The notes: generated from the sequence alone by a model not told the origin. A stretch of 64,000 nt of DNA from Pilaira anomala (GCA_025716855.1 JAIXMQ010000024.1:186001-250000), one strand, 5' to 3'. Numbered from the stretch's first letter, positions 9,898 through 23,853 are shown. Translations and numbers: made by a program.

Positions 9898-10809
9898 TTA
9901 GTTGGTACGAAGACGTTCTTCGATAAGCTTCTTCTTGTTTGCTATATAAGGAATATTACGTTAATACATGTATGTACTGTTAATACCAGATCAAATACTT
10001 ACATTTTAATTCTTCAGTATCTTCCTTGGTAGCGTTATATTGAACAATGTTGGCTTGGTTGAAAGGGTTCTCGGGGGACTTTTGGAAAGCCTTGTAAACT
10101 AAGTCCTTCAATTGACTTAAACGCAAACCGGGGTAATCACGTTTGAAGTTGGGTAATTCACGTTCCTCGAAAGCAGCTAAAGCACCCTTGAAACGACGCT
10201 CGGGATGCTTTTCAACATCCTTTGCCTTTGAAGTCTCATCGATAGACAAAAGGTCAAGAGCGTCGTCAATACCTGTAGCAGAAAACTCGGGAATGACACG
10301 CTTAGCATGACCTGCAGCTTCGTGTTTAGCAGACTTTTGTGCAGCTTTTTTCTATATTCTTCGCGTTAATATAGAGCCCTCTTCTTTTTCTATTTAATAC
10401 TCGAGAATATTACTTACATCGACACCCTTCAAAGTAGGCTTTGACTTGAATTCCTTTTCTTCCTCGGCCTAAATAATAAACGAATGTTTAGTAATGTTGT
10501 CATTGACATACTGAAAGTATACATACTAAAAGTTTAGCAGCTTCAGCCTTCTTGGCAGCAGCAGCAGCCTATGTTTACAAGCAAAAATTTCGAGTTAAAA
10601 AAAATTAATTTTTGATATAATTTTTTTAAGAATACCTTCTTGGCTTCAGCTTCTTCCTTCTTGTTATTCTTTCCCTTAGCACCTACAGCCCACTTCTCAG
10701 ATTCAGCAGCTTCAAGAGCAGCGTTCTTCTTGTTATCTTTTTCGGCCTTAACGGCAGCCTTTTTAGCGTTACCAGCTTCTTTTTTCTCGTTACCTCCCTT
10801 CTTGGCCAT
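9898..10809 (-). CDS. CCDC124/Lso2 homologue, ribosome-associated coiled-coil protein, 218 aa
   Basis: Five exons (10809-10636, 10565-10527, 10468-10418, 10351-10003, 9941-9898) keep frame and give 218 aa, close to the family's usual length of about 220. The N-terminal half is a Lys/Ala/Glu-rich helix (MAKKGGNEKKEAGNAKK). The C-terminal half carries the diagnostic block: FKGALAAFEERELP, PGLRLSQLKDLVYKAFQKSP, then ENPFNQ. In yeast and animals these proteins bind the ribosomal A-site/GTPase centre of idle 80S ribosomes and help recovery from starvation; that role is inferred here by homology. It is divergently arranged with the ABC transporter gene, ATGs 272 bp apart. Confidence 0.9.
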
Positions 10810-11081
10810 TTTTTCTTCTTCTTAAAACTTGGTGAAAAAGAGTTGTTTATTCAAAAGACGCCCCCCCACAAGTGTATATAAGTTTACGTGTATAGTTCTT
10901 TATTTGGAAAAGATTTTTTTTCCGAAGAAGCCCTCTTGCGTGACCGCTTACAATTACTAATGTCTGTTATACAACTTGTGAAATATAGATAGAAATAACT
11001 TTTTTGTTTTTTTTTTTTTTACTTTGGTACCTTCTCTTTTATTCTTTTTTTTTTTTTTTCTTTTTAAAAAAACATATTAGT
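10810..11081. promoter_or_regulatory. Bidirectional promoter region between CCDC124 and ABCC genes
   Basis: The 272 bp between divergent ATGs contains a C-run (10861-10868) and T-rich tracts (11002-11020, 11045-11060) typical of nucleosome-poor fungal promoters. No specific factor site is recognised. Confidence 0.4.
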
Positions 11082-14000
11082 ATGGAAACGAAGCAGTGGG
11101 TAGTTGACTACCAAACTGATTTGAAGGATCAACCTTGGTCTGGCATGTGTAGAAACCCAGAAGGCTATGTAAGTTAGTTATTTTAAGTAGAAAAAGAAAA
11201 TCTCGCCTAACTTGATATGAAACTATATTAGGGTCCTTATTCAGAATTCAGAATTCCTGATTTTACACCCTGTTTTGAAGACACGTAAGTAATATACAAG
11301 TTCTGTAATTGATATAATTTGTATAGTAATTAGAATGATATTTTTAGTGTAATTACTGCCGTGCCGTTCTTATTCGTTTTATCAGCTGGTATGGCTAGAA
11401 TTTGGATCTTGTCAAAGAGAGAATATTTATCCACAGATATGACAAGAAATTGGCTTTATTTTGCTAAAATTGTAAGTAAAAAAAAAATATACTGCGGTAA
11501 CTACGATAACTCTCTTCGTTCCATATCTGATACAAAATTTATTCTAGGCAACTTTATTATTACTTGTGTTTACTTCAATTTCAATTTTGGTCTTTTCTAT
11601 TCTTAATACTACTACCGAATGGATTGGTGATGTTCAAATTTTATCTCAACTTATTACCGTTTTAGTTTTGGTAAAGTGTTGTAATTATTTTATAGTATGA
11701 AATAATATTCTTTTAACCGGACCTTTTTTATTTGTTTTCCGTAGATCTTTGTAACTGGATTGCATCATCTTGAATATACACGTAACCGCGTTTCATCTGC
11801 CGTCTTGTTATTCTTTTGGCTTTTCGTCCTGATTGTTGATGGCATCAAATTACGTACTCGTGTCCTTAATCATGATTATGAAACAAACCCTATCCAATTC
11901 GCATTATTTGCTTTAAGTTATGCTTTATCTTTTGTCATTTTCGGTTTAGAAAATATGGAGAGACCCAAGAGTCAATACATTATGCTCGATGAAGATGAGG
12001 TAAGATAAATCAGTGAATAATTTTTGACATAGTAACAACTTACTAATAATAATAATAATAATTTTATAATAGCTTGATTCCCCAGAGGAAAAAACAAATA
12101 TCTTTGGTAGATTGACATTTAGTTGGATGACTCCTTTGATGAGATTAGGTTATCAAAAGCCCTTAGTTATGGATGATTTATGGTAAGGATGAATTAATAG
12201 ACACTTGCGCAAAAAATTTGCTAAAAATGGAATAATGTAGGAACCTCAAATCAGATGACCAGTCAGCCATTGTAGGCGCCAAATTCCAACATAATTGGCA
12301 ACAAGAAATGAATAAGGAGAGTCCTTCTCTTTTACGTGCACTTGTCAAGACTTTGGGCGGTCCCTTCTTTTTGGCTGCGGTAAGATCTTGATTATTAATC
12401 TTGGTACAACAAAACTAACTTGATTTATATTACAGTTCTTTAAAGCGCTTCAAGATATTTTACAATTCACACAACCTTTACTTCTCAAGTCATTAATGAA
12501 ATGGGTCACCAGTTATAACTCGGATGAACCTCAACCCGCCTACCGAGGTGTTATCATTGCAGTTGGAATGTTTATTACTGCTATTTGTCAAACTATGTTT
12601 CTTCATCAATATTTCCAACGTTGTTTCATGACAGGTATGCGTCTTCGAGCAGCACTTGTTACTTCTATTTATCAAAAGACATTGGTTTTAAGTAATGCTA
12701 GTCGTCAAAAGTCAACAGTTGGGGAGGTAAAATAATAGTTTTTGTTTGTCATTTGACGACATTTGATTAATAATTATATATCATAGATTGTAAATCACAT
12801 GAGTGTAGATGCTCAAAGATTAATGGATTTGTGTACTTATTTCCATATTGGTAAGTGCGCACGGTTCATTTTTTTTTTACAAATAGAATGATCAATTTAC
12901 TAAATAGAGCTTAACCTAACCTTTAGTTTGGAGTGGTCCTTTCCAAATTGTAATTGCATTATTCTTCTTGTATAATACAATGGGTCCCAGTATTGGTGCC
13001 GGTGTTGGTATTCTTATCCTTGCTATTCCCTTAAATACCTTTATTGCTCGTAAAATGCGTACTTATCAAAAGACACAAATGGGTAACAAAGATGCAAGAG
13101 TCAAGTTAATGAATGAAATCTTAAACGGTATTCGTGTCATCAAGTTATATGCTTGGGAAACTCCCTTTTTGGAAAAGATTAGTTTCATTCGTAACGATTT
13201 AGAATTAGCTACTTTAAAGAAGATTGGTGTTCTTTCTGCTGTTCAAAACTTTACTTGGACATCTATTCCCTTCTTGGTTTCTCTTTCTACTTTTGCTGTT
13301 TATGTCACCATCTCAGACACTCCCTTGACAAGTGATATTGCTTTTGTTGCTATTGCTCTCTTTGGTCTTTTGCAATTCCCTCTTACTGTTTTCCCTAATG
13401 TCATTACATCTACCATTGAAGCTTCCGTTTCTCTTTATCGTATCGAAAACTATCTTTCTTCTGACGAAATTGATCGTAGTGCTGTCACACGTTCTGATTA
13501 TCGTAATGACCCTAACTACACTGAAGAAACACCTCTTGTTGAAATCAATAATGGTGAATTCAAATGGTCTTTGGAAGACCCTAAATCTGTCTTAACCAAC
13601 ATCAACCTCAAGGTTAAAAAGGGTGAAGTCACTGCTATTGTAGGTCGTGTTGGTGCCGGTAAATCTTCTTTGATTAGTGCTTTACTTGGTGATACCTGTA
13701 AATTAAATGGTGATGTTATCTTGCGTGGTTCTGTTGCTTATGTTCCTCAACAACCTTGGGTTATGAATGCTTCTTTGCGTGACAATATTGTCTTTGGTCA
13801 TCGTTGGGATCCTCAATTCTATGAGCGTGTTTTGGAAGCTTGTTCTTTAAAGAGTGATATTGCTATCTTAAACGGTGGTGATCAAACTGAGATTGGTGAA
13901 CGTGGTATTAACTTATCCGGTGGCCAAAAGGCCCGTGTCTCTCTTGCCAGAGCTATTTATGCCCGTGCTGATATTTACTTATTGGATGATCCTCTTAGTG

Positions 14001-16249
14001 CTGTTGATGCTCATGTTGGTCGTCACATCTTTGATCATGTCATTGGTCCTGAAGGTATCTTGAAAAATAAGGCTCGTGTTCTTGTTACCCATGGTATCTC
14101 TTACTTGCCTCGTATTGATCATGTTGTTATGTTACGTGATGGTCAAGTCGCTTTAAGCGGTACTTACACTGATTTAATGAGTCAAAAATCAGAGCTCTAC
14201 GCTCTTATCAACGATTTCGGCAACCAAGCTAATAAGTCTAATGCTGAGGATGAAGGTTCTTACGAAGGAACAATTGAAATTGAAGAAGAACTCATTCCTC
14301 AATCTGATACTGCATCTATTGAATTAATTCCTCGTGAAGAAGATGCTGCTTTGCGTCATCGTCGTCAACGTATGAATAGTGATTCCTCCTCTATCATGAG
14401 CGCTAAAACTTTACGTCGTGCCTCTCTTGTCTCTCTCAACAAGTACGGAAAAGCCAAGAATGGTGAAAACGAACGTTTAATTACTGTTGAGGAAAGCGCT
14501 AAGGGTAGTGTTACTTGGGATGTCTATAAGCAATATGCCAAATCATGTTCTACTTACGGTGTCATTGCTGTACTCTTATTATTAGTTCTTGCTCAATTGG
14601 CCTCTGTTGGTACTAACTTATGGTTGAAATACTGGTCTTCTCAAAATCAAAACCAAGGCTCTAACGAAAACGTTTGGTTCTATCTTGGTATTTATGCTCT
14701 TATTGGTTGGTCTTCTACTTTGTTTGCTATGGTACAAACTCTTGTTCTTTGGGTTTATTGTGCTATTCGTTCAGCTCGTGTATTACATTCACAAATGTTG
14801 GAAACTATTGTACGTTCTCCCATGTCCTTCTTTGATACTACACCTTTAGGTAGAGTTTTAAACCGTTTCAGTAAAGATCAACATACTGTTGATGAAGTCT
14901 TGCCCAGAACTTTCAACGGTTATTTCCGTGTTCTCTTCTCTGTTATTTCTACAATTGTTATTATTGGATTCTCTACACCTCTTTTCATCATTTTAGTTAT
15001 TCCTCTTGGTTTTATCTATATTTATGTTCAACGCTATTACCTTGCTACTTCTCGTGAGTTAAAGCGCTTGGATTCTATCGGTAAAAGTCCTATCTACTCT
15101 CATTTCCAAGAAACTATCTCTGGTGTTTCCACTATTCGTGCTTATGAACAACAAAACCGCTTCATGTTTGAAAATGAAGGCAAATTAGATGATAACCAAA
15201 GAGCTTATTTCCCATCCATTTCTTGTAACCGTTGGCTCGCTGTTCGTCTTGAATTCTTGGGTTCCATTATTATTTTAGCAGCTGCATTATTTGCTGTTCT
15301 TGGTGTTGTTTATGGCTCTTCTAAGATTGATGCTGGTTTAGTTGGTCTTTCCGTTTCTTATGCTTTAAGTGTAACTCAATCTTTAAATTGGGTCATTCGT
15401 TCTTATTGTGAAATCGAGACTAATGTTGTCTCAGTTGAACGTATTAAGGAATATATTGATTTGCCTACTGAAAAATATAACGCTATTCGCGGTGTCAGCC
15501 CTATGTGGCCTGAGAAGGGTTTAATCGAATTTCGTGATTATGCTACTCGTTACCGTCCTGGATTGGACCTCGCCTTGCGTGATTTATCATTCACAGTTGC
15601 TCCTAAAGAAAAGATTGGTATCATTGGTCGTACTGGTGCCGGTAAGAGTTCCTTGAGTTTGAGTTTGTTCCGTATTGTTGAAGCTGCCAAGGGTTCTATC
15701 TTTATTGATGGTGTTGATATCTCTAGTCTCCGCTTGTTCGATCTTCGTTCTCGTCTTACTATTATTCCTCAAGACCCTGTTTTATTTGCTGGTACTGTTA
15801 GAGAAAACTTGGATCCTTTTGGCTCTCATGATGATGCTGAACTTTGGCAAGCTTTGCAACACTCTCATCTTGGCGAGCATATTGCAAATATGGATGGTAA
15901 ATTAAATGCAATTGTCCTTGAAGGTGGTGAGAATTTCTCTGTTGGTCAACGTCAATTGATTTGTTTGGCTCGTGCACTTCTTCGTAAAACAACTATTCTT
16001 GTACTTGATGAAGCCACTGCTGCTATTGATGTCGAAACTGATTCTATTATTCAAGAAACTATTCGCCGTCAATTTGCTGATTGTACTATTCTTACCATTG
16101 CTCACAGAATTAATACCGTCTTGGATTCTGATAGAATTCTTGTGTTGGATAAGGGCTCCATTGCTGAATTTGAATCCCCTACTGCACTTTTAGAAAACAA
16201 AGATTCCATTTTCTATTCTATGGCAAAGGAAGCTGGTCTCGCCGAATAA
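11082..16249 (+). CDS. ABCC/MRP-type ABC transporter (Ycf1-like), about 1522 aa
   Basis: Ten exons keep frame (11082-11168, 11232-11284, 11348-11471, 11548-11670, 11745-11999, 12073-12182, 12241-12379, 12436-12726, 12787-12850, 12927-16249). The layout is an extra N-terminal membrane domain, TMD1, NBD1, linker, TMD2, NBD2, as in vacuolar glutathione-conjugate pumps of 1500 aa. NBD1 has Walker A GRVGAGKSS, signature LSGGQKARVSLARA and Walker B YLLDDPLSAVDAHVG (Asp in place of the catalytic Glu). NBD2 has GRTGAGKSSLSLSLFRI, a divergent signature FSVGQRQLICLARA and Walker B ILVLDEATAAID with Glu. This asymmetry is normal for the ABCC class. The linker is charged with RRQRMNSDSSS, a possible phosphorylation site. 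It probably exports glutathione conjugates or metals into the vacuole; substrate is inferred. Confidence 0.95.
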
Positions 16250-16593
16250 GAGGGAGAGATCTTTCTTTCTTTTTTCTATAGTGTTCATTTCCCTTTTTAA
16301 TTATTTATCTTATCTTTTACCATATACATATTCTTGTTTATTATTTTAAAAAATAAAATTTTTTTTCTTACTTTTGAAACATGTTCACACACATATTTCT
16401 CGAAATGTTGTTAATTAAATAATATTGAGACGCCAACTTGCGAGTTTAAAAATAAAATGCTACTATAAAAATAAAAAAGGAGATAAAGTAAGGATAATAA
16501 CTTATGGTCAAGTAAAATAACGAGGATAAGAATTATCTTTATTAATAATAAGACGTTGATTCGTCTACTCTCTATGAGGAGAAGAGAAGCTTC

Positions 16594-17103
16594 TTAAAGA
16601 TTGAGTCGCCAAGTTTCCTTCGTCAGGTGTTGAAGGGCAGAATCATCGTAATAAGAAAAGGTAAACTTATTTACCAAATCATCTAACAAACCCTAGTCGT
16701 AAAAGTAAATTATCTCGTATCGTAATACTTGTGCACCCTCAATTAAATCATTTAACTTACCTCCAATCTCAACATAGCATGAAAACAGCTATCTAAACGC
16801 TGGGTATCATATTTATCGACCGGAAGATGGAACTGGTCAAGAATTATTAGACGATACAACTTGTGATAATTGGAATCCATGGCAAACAAACGGTATAAGT
16901 CCCCTATCGTAAACGAAATGCATGTTACTCAGTGTATATCTTAATAATGTGCTGATTGAGTATATACCTTGGATTAAAATAAAATAAACGATTCTATCGT
17001 AAGAACCAAGGTTCTTAACAAAATCGAGTTCGTCATTCATCATATTCATCAGTTTGATGAAGTCAGGATCCGGATTGTTATTCTCTTGGGACATATAGGC
17101 CAT
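16594..17103 (-). CDS. Small unknown protein, 125 aa
   Basis: Three exons (17103-16968, 16903-16761, 16692-16594) with good GT-AG sites join in frame to 126 codons, which supports a real gene. The protein is acidic at the N-terminus (MSQENNNPDPDF) and otherwise alpha-helical looking, with GDLYRLFAMDSNYHKLYRL, QRLDSCFHAMLRLEG and a C-terminal TKETWRLNL. There is no signal peptide, membrane segment or motif I recognise. Start could also be the Met four codons downstream. It is convergent with the ABC transporter, 344 bp beyond that gene's stop. Confidence 0.55.
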
Positions 17104-17472
17104 TCGTTTTCACCTCACAGAGGAAAAGGGAGTGCCTGTGACCACCCACTTGGGTGGAAAGTGATAGGTCTGGCTTCCTTCCCTTTTTTTTTTCTAGCTC
17201 TTGAGCCCTCCAACTTTTCCGAGCTCCTACCAAAGCAGAGTCATTTATCAGTGATATGTTTGTTTGTTTATTAGTACATAACGTACCCCTTCAGTTTAAT
17301 ATTCGAGAACAGAAATAGATAAAGTTATGCATTTTCTGAACTAAGCGTTTCAATTAATGAAGATTGGTCATCAATAACACATGCATATGTGGATGTCCCC
17401 TTACATTTTTTCATAAATAATGCATGGAAATATAGTATAACAATGAAAGTCAACAATGAAAGCCAACACGGT

Positions 17473-17552
17473 CGTTTTTTTTTTCTACATGTTTTTTGAA
17501 ATCACGTGGTTTTTTTTCTATGTGTTTTTTGAAATCACGTAGTTTTTTTTTT
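17473..17552. repeat. Imperfect 34-bp tandem repeat containing TCACGT
   Basis: Two full units and a partial third share a T-run, CTA followed by CATG or TGTG, TTTTTTGAAATCACGT and G/A-G. The first unit ends in CACGTG (an E-box core), the second in CACGTA. Non-coding. Confidence 0.7.
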
Positions 17553-20501
17553 ATTGGTTTCTACGCGTTTTACTCGTTTACCTTATGCAGCCAACGAAGG
17601 TTTCAGCATTACACAGAAATCTGGAAAAGTACTCTCAATAGCCGTTCTAAAAGCCCATACATATTCTTTTATATTATTAAAAAAATAAATCTTTTTTTTT
17701 TCTTACGTGAAAGATGTATTTTTCAAAGTAAAAATTGAGCTATGTAGTTCCGAGGAAGTGGGATCCGAAAACGGTAATACTGTACAGATTCGTAAAAAAA
17801 AAAAAAAAAAAAAAAAATACCAGATGCAGGTACAAACTGTTCGTACTAGACGGAGTGAGTTATGATTCTCCGAGAATATGTGATGATCTTCTTTTCCTGG
17901 AACAATCCTGTGCTCAAGATGCTTGCTCACACAGTCCCCCCAATCGTCACTTGATTCGGAACAGTGTAACGTTACTGTTCTGTCAATCTCCTTTCGATTG
18001 GGTTAATAAATCCAAGATGTTTTTAGTCAGAATTAAGCTGCAAATAATTTTTTTGTTTTTGTTTAAAACTGAAGAGAAAATAGATAAATTGTGTTTTTAA
18101 CAAACTGATTTATAATTTACAAAGAAGCATTAGCCATTAAAGCGGACTGCGCCGAATGGACCTGTGCTTCTGTTCAGTTTAGTAAAGTGTTAGAAAGAAC
18201 ATTATAAATATATTGGTGCGATCTAATTTATTGTCTACAAGAAAATATACCTCATCATGCCTTAATTTGAGTTTATGACACAAGAAATCCCGAGTGTACT
18301 ACCATTAATTTTTACAGTCTTACTGGAATGAAATGTTTGTAAAAATTCTCACATCTCACATGAAAGACATCTCTGCAATGCGTGGCTTCAAATTTGACAA
18401 ACATACTACAAGTTTCTATTTCTTTGTGTTACATTGTGCTTTGGAATAAATATGTGCCTGTTCTTTTATTGACTTTATTTGAATTTCAATATATCTTGTA
18501 TTTTATCTGTTAACAAGACGAAATACAACGTTAAGGCTTAATATAGAGTATAGACACGAGCTTGATTAAAGAAAACGACATGTTATCATTTTTAAATAAG
18601 TCTAAAAAGTACACAGTGTATTATTATCATGCGCACAAAGACATTTAAAGTTTGGAACGGGAAAATGTTAGTACCCTTTTTTTTTACAAACATAAAGTCT
18701 CGAAGGGAAATGAAATACACAAAATTATAAATCTACATAATTGTATTATCAGCAATTGAAGATAAATTAAACTTGCTCACTCTTCTTGTCGTTTTTAAGA
18801 CGATATATAATTCAAATGCCAAGTACTGGCTATATTTACATTTTATTGGGCATTAATATGATGGAGCTACATACCGATCTGGAAATTCCCACAGTTGTTA
18901 TACAAGAGAGGAAGAAAGGAATTTAGGTTAGTAAGTTCTGATATAATATATTCATATCCCCTATTGACTTTATTAGATGAAAAAAAAGCCGTGTTATTTA
19001 ATAAGTCGTTGCAACATGTGTAGGTTGAGCCTAAACTCTGTAAGAGTAAGACAACAATTGAAAAGTGAATCGCGTCGTTCATGCTGTCCTAAAATTCTTA
19101 AAATTCATTCTGATATAGAAAGCTGGTGAACGAGTTTCACTTAGACGTAAAAAAAAAAAAGGCTGTGTAATACGAGTGTAATGTAAAAACGAATTTTGGG
19201 AATAAACTCTCAAAAAAGAATTGATATCAGTAATACCATGTTTAATATGTTTGAATTTAACAACTTTTGAACCTCAAGTCTTGTTGAGACAATTTTTTTT
19301 AAAAAAAATATGCACTGATAATATTTATTCACAATTTTTCAGATGCTTTCTAATAAGTTAATAATTCATTAAGGCTATTATATTTAAGTGTTTAGCATAT
19401 AATAAAATTATAATATGCTCTCATTTTATACTATATAAATTAACAAACAAACTTGTAAAAAAAAAACAATTGCTACCCATTCTCCGCAACTAGTAAAATT
19501 TGAAGCCATATAGTAATAAGTTAGCTTGTTCTTCGTTTTACTACTAACCCCAATTCATCGCAAATAAATAAATAAGATAAATTACGTTTCTCATATCGAG
19601 TGGCAAATTAGGTTACCCGCATAAAGAGCACCTTTTCAAAACTTGTTCCAAGCCTAAACGCTTGATCACTACTATAGACACAAATCAGAAGTCTACAATA
19701 CAACTTATTTGTTTAGAATTTAAAAAACAGAACGTCTATTTCTTCTTTTTTACAAACCGGTTTGTTATGATTGATAAAAATAACTTGTTTTTATTTACTT
19801 TCCTCCCTTTTTCCCTCCTAGTATATCCTATTTAGTTATCACGATGGGTATGTGCTCTCGTGTAATGACGTGGAATTCTACACCGTCTTTATGATTTTTA
19901 ATTCTCATATTCAGCGGAGATCTTCGCGCGAACAACTCCGTTATTAAATAAATCAACCCTCAGCAATTGAGGACACTTCCCTGCTTTATGTTGTATACAA
20001 TTGATTAATAATATAAGGATTCAGACTCTGAGGATCAATCAAAATAAAAGTATGACATGATTTTTTTTTGAGTACTCTGCCCAAGTATACACAGACTTCT
20101 ATCAAAGGCCAAAAAATTTTCCTATGCTTAAAAACTCGTTTCTTTTCATCACATAAGTCGCTGCTATGAACTAACTGACATGGGTGGATTTATTTTAACA
20201 ATATTTTATATAAATAGGTTATAGCTGTCAGATCAGATATATTTCTATTTAAAATGTTGAACTATAGAAATGCTGCGGATTACTCAAAATGGTATAATAT
20301 ACTCGACTTGAGGTAGGTACGGGTTTTATTTTTATTCAAATTATTTAACTTTCAATTCAAAAAATTATCATTCAAAAAACTTGCGAGGATTTTTTATGGA
20401 TGGGCAATAAATATAGAACAGAGATGTTCGTATAAATTAAACGTTACAGTCAACAAAGAATTGCCATTAGAAATATATATTGAAGCTTGATACTAGTTTA
20501 G

Positions 20502-20639
20502 ATGTTTTATGGTGGTAGCTTAAAGAAATTGAGCATCCAGACTGTTAAAATTAATGAAAACGTGGCAATTGCATCTTCATTTACTGTAATAACAACATCC
20601 TTAGAAGAAATTGATCAACTCCAGAAAATATACGGTTAA
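20502..20639 (+). other. Coding-like relic, 45 aa
   Basis: An ATG-to-stop frame with protein-like composition (KKLSIQTVKINENVAIASSF, then TTSLEEIDQLQKI) stands in non-coding surroundings. A further short coding-like stretch ending in a GT donor is seen at about 20255-20312. I do not recognise the family. It may be one exon of a lost gene. Confidence 0.3.
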
Positions 20640-23323
20640 CTGCATCGCGTTATTTTTACTCGCATTGAAGCAAGCTACAATTATAGACCATATATCTTAT
20701 TTCTCATGTATCACAAGAAAGCTAATTACTATGAAATTCGATTTCGTGCAATGTATTTTTCCTTTGATGTACAAATTTTTCAAAAGAAGAAGATAATGTG
20801 TCATACCATCATCTCTACTTTTTTCAGAGCATCTAAATGCATCTGTTAGCTTCTGACTCATTCCATATATTACCAGACGACGAGACAATGTAAGTAGTTT
20901 AGCTTTTAGTTCGTGACCGTTTTCAACTACGGATACTGCAACTAACGTTAACGATATCTTTTTTTTTTCTTTTCTCTTCTATATTTTCATAAAAACATTC
21001 CTATACCTTTTTCCGGAAGTTTATTATATATACATATACATCATGAAGAAAAGTTTGCTCAACTAAAAACATGCATTGTAGTACATATGCATTTATGTAA
21101 AATGTAAAGATACTCAACTTAAAGTGGCATGAAAGAAATTAAATTGGCAACTCAACATAACCTTCGTTGAACCCTGGTTCGAATACCAAGGATAAAGATA
21201 TGTTTTGCTGTCCCGCAACTGACTTTGGTATAAATTAATTAACATTTATAGCGTTGAAACAAAAAAAAAGCCTATATTACTTTCTATGGATTGAAACGCT
21301 GACTAAGTTAAGTAGTTCCAAAAAAAAAAATGTCATAAAATTAACAGGGAGATGATCATGGAAAACAAAATATTAACAATAATATTATAGCTTAATTCTA
21401 GCATGTTGTTTTTAATAGACAAAACACTTTTACAAAATATGGTAGGATGTTTAAAAAAAAAATGAAAAAAATGAAAAAAAGATGAAAAAAAGGAAAAAAG
21501 TGATAAAAGTGAAAAAAAAAGGAAAAAAGCATACTTTATTATAAGGCTCTTACACTATTCAATAATCAATTTCAGGCAGGATCCAGCATTGATACTAAAA
21601 GGAACATGAAGATTGGACAGTAATTATTTTGTTTTTTTTTTCTGTTTTTTTACAAAAAAAAAAAAAAAAAAAAAAAAAATAGTAATAATAATCACATTGT
21701 AATACCTCAGAAAAGTCGAATTGGTCAGCATTACAAAAGCTATCATCAGCATGATTCAGTACATTCAAAGCGTGATCTAGATTTATTGACATGCGATATC
21801 GGAAGTGGGATAATGATATTCTGCGTACCACCACTAAGGTAACGAGGTTTTCATCATTGTAGGGTATGGTACCTCTATCAGAATGTAAATTTGAAAGTTT
21901 TTATTAACTTATCTTTTTTTTTTAAAAGATTTAAGAAACAACGGTAGAACATGTGAGATATCATCTCATTAGGTAAGTAAATCTAAACGTAAAACATTAT
22001 AGAAAGAAAAGAATGGGCGTTTTTTTTACCATAAACAGCAAATAAATTTTTTTTGAAAAAAAAAATGATTTGGAAATAATAGTTATCGTAATGCTTTGCA
22101 AGTTTTCTCTTGTTATATCTTTATTGAATCTTTAAGACACGATATCTCCCTACAAGTTTATATAATTTACATATATTCTATATTTAGGGGCTTCTATAAG
22201 TGATACATATAGATTGCAGCCTGTTAATTTTAGAGTTTTTGAAAGTATGGCAAAATTTCAATGTGAACAAATTTAGACCCTGCGGTCCGAGCACCATCAC
22301 AACAGCAATCAAAGGTCTTCTGATCTATTTAAAACATGTAACATCAGGATATGCTCCTACTAAACATACAATATTTTCAGTTATGGCTAAAACTTTGGCC
22401 ACTTTGTCTATATACATATATTTATTTTTAGCTAAAAAAGAAAATCGTGATTTTAATAATATGATATCGAGATAATATTGCATATTTAAAACAACAACAA
22501 CAATAGTAATAAACAGTGAAAAAAATTTTATGTAGTTTATGTGTAGAAGCAGAAAAAAAAACTCGTTCCATCTCTTCCCGTAAGTAAAAATGGCATGTGT
22601 TCTAATGAAAAAATAAATAAACTTTCTAACAGGGAGTTAAAAAACAAAAGCATGTATTTTATTATTTACAAAACGTTTTAAAATTATTTTCTTGTAACTA
22701 TTATCAAATTGAACACTTGGAAATAAATGTGTGATGACCTCAAGTTATTATAATTAAATACACGAGAATAAGCAAATAACGCCTAAAATATGATATATAT
22801 AAAAAAAAAAATATTGATTATCTCTATAAAGCATGTAAAAAAAAAATTATTATTTTTTTTAAAAAAAAAAAAGATAATTCTTATAGATATCATACAAGTT
22901 TTTACAGATTTTCAAGTGTTCATAATAAATCTATTTTATTGGGGTTTTGAGTACACTTCTTGGTAACGACTATCCATATTTTTTTCCCTTTGACACGTGT
23001 ATGTGAATCAAATGTTGAATATCAGCAAAATTCGTCGTTCAAAAACATAAATAAATGGTTTAGCGAGTTCATCACGGAGAAAAGATGCGAGAACGAGTCC
23101 TTCAAAGTTTATTATTATTATTATTATTATTACGGCATTTGTATTTATAAATTATGTTTTTTAAATGCGCTTTAATTTATATATATATATATATATATAT
23201 AGTTATGTGGTCATGAAATATCGATTTTACTACATTTATGGAAAGAAAGGTTAATATATCACGAACCTCAATGTGGTACATTGGAGAATAAAAATCCCAC
23301 AGTATAAGGAAAAAAACTCGGGT

Positions 23324-23327
<4 letters not shown>

Positions 23328-23393
<66 letters not shown>
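23328..23393. repeat. A66 homopolymer
   Basis: An uninterrupted run of about 66 A, preceded by (AT)n at 23179-23200. Length may be affected by sequencing or assembly. Confidence 0.8.
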
Positions 23394-23397
<4 letters not shown>

Positions 23398-23853
23398 AAA
23401 AAAACTCCCCTAGCAAAAGCAACAGACAAGATGAATCAATAAACAAGCTAAAACCAATGTAAAGTGTAGAATAAGTAATAGATAAATTATAAACAGACCC
23501 ATATCGTTCCTTTTTTTTTAATAAAATTTACTATTTGATACAAAACAAGAGTCTATTCAACATTGGTTATATGAGTATAAAATTGAGTTGAATAGGCGAA
23601 ACAAAGAAATATAAGTGAAAAAGGGTATCTATATCAGGTAATCGAGATTAATTTCGTTTTGGTATTGTGTGTGTATATATAAATATTCTGTTTGGCTGTC
23701 AATTTTTTTCTAGATGCTTGAATGCAAAAGAGCTGATTCCGAGAAAAAAAAATTCTTTTCCGTTTTTTGAAAGTTTTGATCCATAAATTTTAATTTTTTT
23801 TTTTTTTGAAGTGTATTAGGGTGTATTATTTTTATGTAATTGCTGCGTGTATG

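Noticed and set aside
15587..16105. Idea that the NBD2 FSVGQ signature marks a defective transporter
   Set aside because: FSVGQ-type signatures with an intact Walker B Glu are normal in NBD2 of ABCC proteins.
13332..16193. Several antisense and shifted frames of 60-90 codons inside the ABC transporter
   Set aside because: They are shadows of a strongly codon-biased gene; none has independent protein character.
17735..18100. 121-codon plus-strand frame and a 75-codon minus-strand frame
   Set aside because: Both run through the A24/T24 homopolymer, which keeps any frame open; no motif or splice context supports either.
21160..21200. GGTTCGAAT sequence resembling a tRNA T-arm/B box
   Set aside because: The T-stem does not pair properly and no D-arm, anticodon stem or acceptor stem could be drawn upstream.
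22200..22475. 91-codon plus-strand frame
   Set aside because: Starts without context, no recognised motif, ends in low complexity; two frames look equally open, so I could not choose one.
23177..23446. 89-codon minus-strand frame rich in Phe
   Set aside because: Translation of the A66 homopolymer and (AT)n; no coding support.
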